A DNA stretch of 64,000 nt, from contig NC_053492.1 of assembly GCF_905171775.1 (NCBI RefSeq), forward strand, positions 182,626,778 to 182,690,777, read 5' to 3'. A model generated the notes under the pieces. It searched no databases, was not told the origin of the DNA, and saw nothing but the letters and a program-made list of their open reading frames with translations. The translations under genes were made by a program, and so were the position numbers. Source of the stretch: Rana temporaria. Lineage: Eukaryota > Chordata > Amphibia > Anura > Ranidae. Shown piece by piece: positions 61,201 through 64,000 of the stretch; positions within the stretch are counted from its first letter, which is position 1; the number at the start of each line of letters is the position of its first letter.

Positions 61201-62867
61201 GGTAACCTTACGCTTACGCAAACGACGTAAGCGATGACTACGCAACGCAAATTCGTTTGGGAATCGGCGTTTCAGGCTCATTTGCATAAACAAATGAGAC
61301 CTGAGCGTAAACGCCACCTAGCGGCCGGCGGAGAATTACATTTAAGATCCGACAGTGTAAGTGACTTACACCTGTCGGATCTACAGCGTATCTATGCGAA
61401 AATGATTCTAGGAATCACTCGCATAGATACGCGGGTCAAAAAACACGACGGTGTTTCCTGAGATACACCGTCGTAACTCTTCTGAGAATCTGGCCCAGTA
61501 TTCTATTCTATTTTATTCCACCCCAGAGCAGGAGGTCGTGGGCCACATCAGAGGGCTCCGGAGGCCACATGTGGCCCCCGGGCCACTTGTTGGGCACACC
61601 TGGCATAGGGGAAGTCGATTAGACGTTACCTAAGATAAACGTACACTTGCCCAAACATACAGAGATCAGGAAGAACAGGTTATCAACAGCTAAAAGGAGC
61701 AGCAGGGCAGTGAAGGAAAGGAAAGGTGTGTCTGTGCTGCTTGGAGGGGAGGCAGACAAAGTGAAGATTTATATAATAAAAGGAATATTTTAGAAATGTT
61801 TATTTTGCCTAAGCAGTACACTGAAAATGTGCCTTTTTACCTGGAATTTCTCCTGAAAAACAGCAGTGCCTAGGCACTTCTGTGCCTACAACCTTATAGC
61901 TTTACATCTGCAGTGTTAGATTAAAGGACTGCTACCTCTGACTGCTAGTTTTAGAAGATTTAGATGCCATGACTGTGCTGCTCACTGTTTTTCTTGCTGG
62001 AGACTCTGACTTGAAGAATTAAAAGTCTGGCTCTACCAAGATGGCTGCCTCCACACCAACATAGTGAAGAACAAGGCATGGTAAGTTAGTAATGGGGCAA
62101 AGATCAGTTGGAGAAAGACTATAAGCAAAGCTAGTGACTATATTCAGGCCCATAGGTGTGCGCAGCCTATTGCATTAGGCTGTGCACCTCAAAGCTCAAA
62201 CACACATGCCTCTCTCTGCAGCCTTAGCAGCACTGGACGGTGAGTGAATGGGAAGTGTTCTCTGTTGAGCGACTTCCTGTTCATTCACAAACTGAAGCAT
62301 ATTAAGCACAGTTTCCTATGCTTCAGTTATGATTGAACACAGAGAGAGTGTTTTCACTGTGTTCATTAAGAAAAGGAAGGGGCCGGTGAAGTACATATTG
62401 ATTAGCTCCTTCCCCTTTCCTCCCCCCTGAAACCTCCCCCACAGCAGCCGGGGGAGAGAAGGAGGAAAGAGGAGGAAAGAGGAGAAAAGCCAGCAGCACT
62501 GCAGTGGAGGGGTGCAACATGTGGGGAAGCTTGGGCAATGGGGGAATTGGCACTGCCTGGCACACCCCTGTGCATGCCTATGCTCAGGCCCCCTGCCTGT
62601 CTTTTGTTGGGTACAGTTTTCATCGTTCAGTTTCTCTTTTAAAGCAAAATCCAGTTTCTTTTTTCTGGCAAAGCGCTGATTTGATTTCAAAGTAATAACT
62701 CTTTTTTATCAAAAAAAAATCTTCTTTAAATTGAGGCAAAAACAACAGTGTGCGACTTTATTTTGACATTTCACACAGTTATGTATGTAGGACTTTTAAT
62801 ATGACTTACCGGCAGAATTCCAAGTAAAATTCACAGAAACGTCATCAATGTAGTATATTTTCTTGTC
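40109..62867 (-). CDS. LAMP3: LAMP3-like lysosome-associated membrane glycoprotein (3' part, two alternative last exons)
   Basis: Four exons read right to left encode the membrane-proximal luminal domain, a transmembrane helix and a short lysosomal-targeting tail of a LAMP-family protein. LAMPs are glycosylated type I proteins of the lysosome membrane. The joined luminal part carries three N-glycosylation sequons (NFT, NLS, NLT) and the YATKC cysteine. The gene symbol rests on the SSGYQRI tail and on the position upstream of MCCC1 on the same strand, which is the mammalian order. Upstream exons lie right of 64000. Two terminal exons are present, both in phase with the last luminal exon. They may be alternative ends of one gene, as in LAMP2, or relics of a tandem duplication. 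Confidence 0.9.
40311..40770. mobile_element. Palindromic MITE next to LAMP3 terminal exon A
   Basis: GGCCTCGCACACACGACCGA faces TCGGTCGTGTGTACGAGGCC. Almost the whole 460 bp is self-complementary around about 40545 (AAAGAGAGCATGTCTTCTTT against AAAGAAGACATGCTCTCTTT). Open frames on both strands are mirror artefacts. It ends 68 bp upstream of the exon A acceptor. Confidence 0.9.
41246..41679. mobile_element. MITE, 'TTAAAGCGGAACATCACC'
   Basis: TTAAAGCGGAACATCACC faces GATTAGGTTCCACTTTAA; same style as 1296 and 6772. Non-coding, in the LAMP3 interval. Confidence 0.65.
41680..42420. other. Unassigned sequence between LAMP3 terminal exons
   Basis: No luminal LAMP exon and no confident repeat family was seen here. 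Confidence 0.4.
42425..43440. repeat. Palindrome-rich repeat, 'GACATGTGCATTCGTTTTCG'
   Basis: Contains an inverted repeat at about 42891-43030 (GGCTATAGAAGAATTCGAAT against AATTCTTCTATAGC) and a loop-free palindrome at 43088-43366. A third, direct partial copy of the arm follows (43365-43460). No coding frame fits a known family. Confidence 0.6.
43088..43366. repeat. Loop-free 279-bp palindrome
   Basis: The arms meet at 43227 (TTCGGC-A-GCCGAA) with no spacer and pair nearly perfectly out to GCTGGTGTGTGCGGGTGTTC. Such a sequence can extrude as a cruciform. Confidence 0.88.
43737..43855. mobile_element. Truncated copy of the 8513 MITE
   Basis: Shares GGTAAAATTAGGTGCCTCGG, CTTATACTCGGGTCGGCT and a CGAGTATATACTGTA end with 8513-8965 in reverse orientation. 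Confidence 0.7.
44695..44956. mobile_element. MITE, 'GGCCTCATTCACATGGG'
   Basis: GGCCTCATTCACATGGGTGC faces AGTGGGAATGAAGCCCTAGG, with inner pairing ACTTACATGGG/CCATGTAAGT. Non-coding. Confidence 0.6.
44956..45364. mobile_element. MITE, 'GTACACACGATC' family
   Basis: CCCTCGTACACACGATAGG faces GGACTGATCGTGTGTACGAG. It shares a central block (TCAGAATCAAGTAGACGCAT) with 5343-5760. Confidence 0.82.
46258..46754. mobile_element. MITE ending 'TAGAACTCTGCTTTAAA'
   Basis: Internal AGTCAGCAGCTAC and the right end match 1296-1782. A poly-G run lies at 46697-46706. The left end (TTAAAGCAAAGTTACGCC) is degraded. Confidence 0.55.
47009..47737. mobile_element. Probable hAT element, 'CAAGGGTGCTCAACCTG'
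   Basis: CAAGGGTGCTCAACC faces GTTTGAGCACCCCTG. The 8-bp flanks GTGTCAAA and GTATAAAA agree at 6 of 8 positions, so it is an old copy. A further MITE appears nested near 47405-47610. Confidence 0.6.
48537..48542 (-). promoter_or_regulatory. LAMP3: Candidate polyadenylation signal for LAMP3 terminal exon B
   Basis: AATAAA on the minus strand, 220 nt after the TGA of terminal exon B, in otherwise unannotated AT-rich sequence. Confidence 0.45.
48762..48901 (-). CDS. LAMP3: LAMP3 terminal exon, version B (TM helix, GYERI tail)
   Basis: After acceptor TTTATTGCAG the exon completes a split Glu codon and reads EKVCSADRNK, a hydrophobic helix of about 24 residues (LLVPVGVALAVVG through LLVVLL), then the basic tail SRRRRSPGYERI and TGA. 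GYERI fits the GYxxΦ lysosomal sorting signal. Exon length is 140 nt including the stop. An AATAAA signal lies about 220 nt downstream. It is the nearer terminal exon, 11.1 kb from the luminal exon, with a LINE insertion in between. Confidence 0.93.
49046..49815 (+). mobile_element. CR1-like LINE 3' fragment
   Basis: The translation gives MHLGGKNMNAIYSLGGEP, then LYKTLVQPHLEYAVQFWAP, QRRATQLIKGLEDISYKEKL and LFSLEKRCLRGDMISIYKY, the C-terminal end of CR1-group reverse transcriptases. From 49231 to 49752 a single in-frame TGA (49432-49434, probably a former CGA) interrupts the frame. It ends TTTTTTCAACCTCACCTACT. It lies just upstream of LAMP3 terminal exon B, antisense to it. Confidence 0.85.
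49921..50315. mobile_element. MITE, 'CTTAAAGTGGAAGTAAACTC'
   Basis: Starts CTTAAAGTGGAAGTAAAC; internal inverted repeats include CCTATAGGTAAGCC/GGCTTATCTATAGG and TGTGAAAGAATGG/CCATTCTTTCACA. A right-hand end near CACTTAAAGTGG (50220-50232) is followed by an A-run. Confidence 0.5.
50320..50525. repeat. Repeat shared with 57704-58650
   Basis: CAATCGTACGATAATCTGATC and GAGAATTTTCGTACTTTAGT words match the element that surrounds the hAT at 57925. Non-coding. Confidence 0.5.
50736..50999. mobile_element. Degenerate MITE, 'AAGCCTGGTACAC...GTGTACGACGAGGCTT'
   Basis: The inverted ends AAGCCTGGTACAC and GTGTACGACGAGGCTT mark an older member of the ACACACGATC group. Confidence 0.55.
51659..52170. 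mobile_element. 512-bp hAT element
   Basis: CAGGGCTGGACTGGGAC faces ATGGCCAGTCCATCCCTG, with exact 8-bp duplications CTGACAGC at 51651-51658 and 52171-52178. A C-rich interior gives open frames on both strands that resemble no protein. Confidence 0.93.
52426..53447. mobile_element. Probable hAT element with a 27-bp minisatellite
   Basis: CAGGGCTCATAAATTCC faces GGAAATTTTGAGGGCTG. The flanks share GTATAA but not a clean 8-bp duplication. It contains about 3.5 units of a 27-bp repeat (GGGACAGGGCACTGGGGGCA plus GACCAGA) at about 52628-52720 and a CT run near 52779. Confidence 0.6.
54145..54399. mobile_element. Tc1/mariner-type MITE
   Basis: CACTATATTGTCAAAAGTAT faces ATACTTTTGACAATATAGTG, perfect 20-bp inverted ends flanked by TA on both sides. 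Confidence 0.93.
54612..56801 (+). pseudogene. L1/Tx1 reverse transcriptase, C-terminal 730 codons, two nonsense changes
   Basis: The frame opens in YRPISLINSDVKIRAKVLAQ and runs through the palm motifs ALDAHKAFDSVEW (motif A), RGTRQGCPLSP (motif B) and YADDMLIYL (motif C, catalytic YADD). The C-terminal part contains a CX2CX8HX4C knuckle (CTxCGMADGTFFHLMWEC) typical of L1-group ORF2. The same frame continues through TAG at 56379-56381 and TGA at 56409-56411; no frameshift is evident. The TGA falls where CGA is likely, a CpG transition. Function is lost because of 5' truncation and the stops. Confidence 0.93.
54614..57034 (+). mobile_element. 5'-truncated L1/Tx1-like LINE with 15-bp target duplication
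   Basis: The insertion is flanked by the perfect direct repeat ATAAAGTGCAGAGTC (54599-54613 and 57035-57049) and ends in an A-rich tail. It is 2.4 kb, so the 5' part (ORF1, endonuclease and the first part of the reverse transcriptase) is missing. It lies between the LAMP3 luminal exon and terminal exon B, antisense to the gene. Confidence 0.95.
57380..57700. repeat. MITE fragment, 'AGCCCCATACACACAGGCC'
   Basis: Contains CCGACATTCACCCTGTGTGT and GTTCTGGTGGGGGAACTG, shared in part with 6197-6420. The ends are not both clear. Confidence 0.45.
57704..58650. mobile_element. MITE interrupted by a hAT element
   Basis: The outer sequence (GTTACTAAAGTTCCTAAAATTC to TTTCGTACGATTTCTGATCG) is continuous once the hAT at 57925-58576 is removed and matches 50320-50525. 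Confidence 0.6.
57925..58576. mobile_element. 652-bp hAT element with internal palindrome
   Basis: CAGGGGTCAAGTCCTGGG faces ACAGGACTTGAGCCCTG, with exact 8-bp duplications GTACTAAC at 57917-57924 and 58577-58584. The middle is an inverted repeat (58076-58389), whose arms each contain a smaller hairpin (GCAATGTCTCCTGGGAGC). Confidence 0.94.
58911..59112. mobile_element. Short MITE, sister of 35025
   Basis: GTGTACACATGATCAGGC faces CCGATCGTGTGTACGTGGC, with ATCGGAATTCC/GGAATTTC pairing inside. Confidence 0.8.
59113..59988. other. LAMP3 intron, nothing recognised
   Basis: No repeat family was identified. AT-rich toward the right. Confidence 0.4.
59989..60156 (-). CDS. LAMP3: LAMP3 luminal exon (last common exon)
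   Basis: The exon translates as HWIGTARNLKLLSTDVGYAT, then KCKTTPTVKLASNLSLSMAD and VKLQAFNLTDGVFGK. The pattern VG-Y-x-x-K-C followed by VQLQAF...FG is characteristic of the LAMP luminal domain. The cysteine should pair with the one just before the membrane. It is 168 nt with acceptor CTCCTAG and donor AAAG|GTAAGA, entering on one base and leaving in phase 1. Sequons NLS and NLT are present. Confidence 0.93.
60482..61602. mobile_element. hAT element containing a nested palindromic MITE
   Basis: CAGGGGTGCCCAAAC faces TTGTTGGGCACACCTG, with exact 8-bp duplications GCATAGGG at 60474-60481 and 61603-61610. Without the 716-bp MITE it is about 400 bp. Confidence 0.94.
60781..61496. mobile_element. 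Palindromic ~700-bp MITE, copy 6 (inside hAT)
   Basis: GGGCCAGATTCTCGTAG faces TGAGAATCTGGCCC, with AGT duplicated at 60778-60780 and 61497-61499. Confidence 0.93.
61611..62809. other. LAMP3 intron, nothing confidently recognised
   Basis: No exon between the two luminal exons. Open frames near 62316-62690 show no family resemblance. Confidence 0.4.
62810..62867 (-). CDS. LAMP3: LAMP3 luminal exon (DKKIYYIDDV...)
   Basis: The exon reads DKKIYYIDDVSVNFTWNSA, 19 codons plus one base, between acceptor AACCTGCAG (good pyrimidine tract) and donor GCCG|GTAAGT. It matches the LAMP luminal strand that follows the NLTFTK segment in mammalian LAMP3 and contains the sequon NFT. The open frame continues upstream of the acceptor but no longer resembles LAMP, so the start at 62867 is preferred. 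Confidence 0.85.
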
Positions 62868-62956
62868 CTGCAGGTTGTGTAGAGGAAATAGACATTTGTA
62901 AGAAGTAAGTTCTGGCTTTCTTAATATAATTGCCATCAGCTTTATCTAGTAGTAGT

Positions 62957-63305
62957 TAAGCCAGCCATAAACACTTCGAATCTCAGCCCGTTATGCAGGA
63001 ACCGGACGAGATTCAAAACGTGTATCGGCAGGCTGAATGTACCCAGTTTATCGATCGATCAATCAGCTTGAGTACAACCAGCCTCCTGAATTATCACTGA
63101 TGGCTGCTATAGCAGCTAGCAATAATCACTGTCTACTCCTGGAGGGGATGGCTTCCCCCAACCCCTGCCTGGGGAATATAATGTATTGGCAGGAGGGATT
63201 CCCCTTTTTAGAGCTGTCTGTGCTGACGGGGGGGACCTTGCAAAATTCTTTCCAGTAACCCGCTGTTGCAAGAAAGAAATCTCAAAAAGTCTATGGCTGG
63301 CCTTA
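62957..63305. mobile_element. MITE, 'TAAGCCAGCCATAAACAC'
   Basis: TAAGCCAGCCATAAACA faces GTCTATGGCTGGCCTTA, imperfect inverted ends. It is related to the split element at 26288-28150. Confidence 0.65.
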
Positions 63306-64000
63306 TTTATTTTATTGCATTCGGTGCATAGAACTGGTTATGTACTGTAATGTTGAAGAGGCTTTGGTAAATTATATAAATGCATGTTTTCAGTTCTAAT
63401 GAGTGGCTGGAAAATACTCCAGCAGTAATATCCACACAGATAGTATAGCCAACTTAATAATATCACCATGGAAAGGCAGATGGTATTGCCCAAGAACAAG
63501 ATGAAAGGTATAAAAGTTGCAGAACCATCCTGTTCTAGTTGCATAATCCCATCCTTGGTATCGAGAAGGCTTTATAGGTGTTAATACTTTGATTTACATG
63601 GCTGATCATGGCATAGTGTGAATTGTTGTCAAAATGCCAAAGTAGCCAAGAAAAATAACTTGGTATATGCAGTGCAGTTCAAACAAAAGAAATGCATCAC
63701 TCAGAACAGTGGAGCCTTAGTGTAAAGCTGGACGTTGCAGTCCAGGTGCCGAAGCTGTGGTGTCCTCCCATCCACTAAAAGACATTATAGTCAATAGAGA
63801 ACGCTTGGGTATGCTTGGGGTGTGAGGTGTCTCTGCGGCTGTGCATTACAGTTTGGTTTCCAGTTTGAGTCCCCCTCCCCTTCTTCCTACATTATGGGCA
63901 GTGCCGATCCTGACCTCCTTGGGGCCCTAAGCAAAATGACATGTCACATTAAAGTTGAGAAGCGGGGGGGGGGGGCTGCCGGGGATTAAAGTTGAGAAGT
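63306..64000. other. LAMP3 intron, nothing recognised
   Basis: No upstream LAMP3 exon was found before the window edge. A poly-G run at 63965-63974 is the only marked feature. Confidence 0.4.

Noticed and set aside
62810..62930. Longer version of the LAMP3 exon at 62867 (open frame continues with YKCLFPLHNLQ)
   Set aside because: The upstream residues do not resemble the NLTF segment expected there, while a good acceptor lies at 62868.
63338..63544. Hydrophobic 68-codon minus-strand frame near the right edge as a LAMP3 exon
   Set aside because: It lacks LAMP motifs and fitting splice sites in a matching phase, and a membrane segment is not expected upstream of the luminal exons.
1..64000. 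tRNA, rRNA or snRNA genes
   Set aside because: No cloverleaf-like A/B boxes or conserved RNA core was recognised by eye. A tRNAscan-SE and Infernal run would be needed to exclude degraded copies.

Overview
The window is nuclear DNA of a vertebrate, most likely a frog of the true-frog (ranid) type. The sequence shows two spliced vertebrate genes with long introns and very dense DNA-transposon debris: hAT, Tc1 and PIF/Harbinger-like MITEs, including long palindromic families with ends such as GGGCCAGATTCAC and GTACACACGATC. It also holds L1/Tx1-, CR1- and L2-like LINE pieces. The vertebrate call is firm; the ranid call is an inference from repeat style and was not tested by any search.

Both genes lie on the minus strand, so they read right to left. 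MCCC1 (biotin-containing alpha subunit of 3-methylcrotonyl-CoA carboxylase, mitochondrial leucine breakdown) occupies about 28.85 kb down to 0.49 kb. Exons 1 to 11 are present, covering the mitochondrial presequence and most of the biotin carboxylase domain. The rest of that domain, the BT region and the biotinyl domain lie beyond the left edge. Its promoter (28.85-29.10 kb) has GC boxes, an ETS-like site and CCAAT boxes, and a strong CTCF-type motif follows at 29.15 kb.

Upstream lies a lysosome-associated membrane protein gene, LAMP3 by sequence and by its conserved place next to MCCC1. Two luminal exons (62.8 and 60.1 kb) are followed by two separate terminal exons (48.8 and 40.2 kb). Each terminal exon encodes a last luminal cysteine, one transmembrane helix and a GYxxI lysosomal sorting tail, and both join the upstream exon in the same phase. 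This resembles the alternative last exons of LAMP2 and is the most interesting feature of the window. The 5' exons lie beyond 64 kb.

Between exons almost everything is transposable-element sequence, often nested. At least eight hAT-type elements have 8-bp target duplications, and one of them carries two minisatellites of 31 bp and 21 bp units. Six copies of a palindromic family of about 700 bp have mostly 3-bp duplications. Two Tc1 fossils each carry a younger MITE. One 5'-truncated L1/Tx1 LINE has a perfect 15-bp target duplication and a nearly open reverse transcriptase frame. Stretches where nothing was recognised are listed as such. No tRNA, rRNA, CRISPR array or prokaryotic feature was seen.
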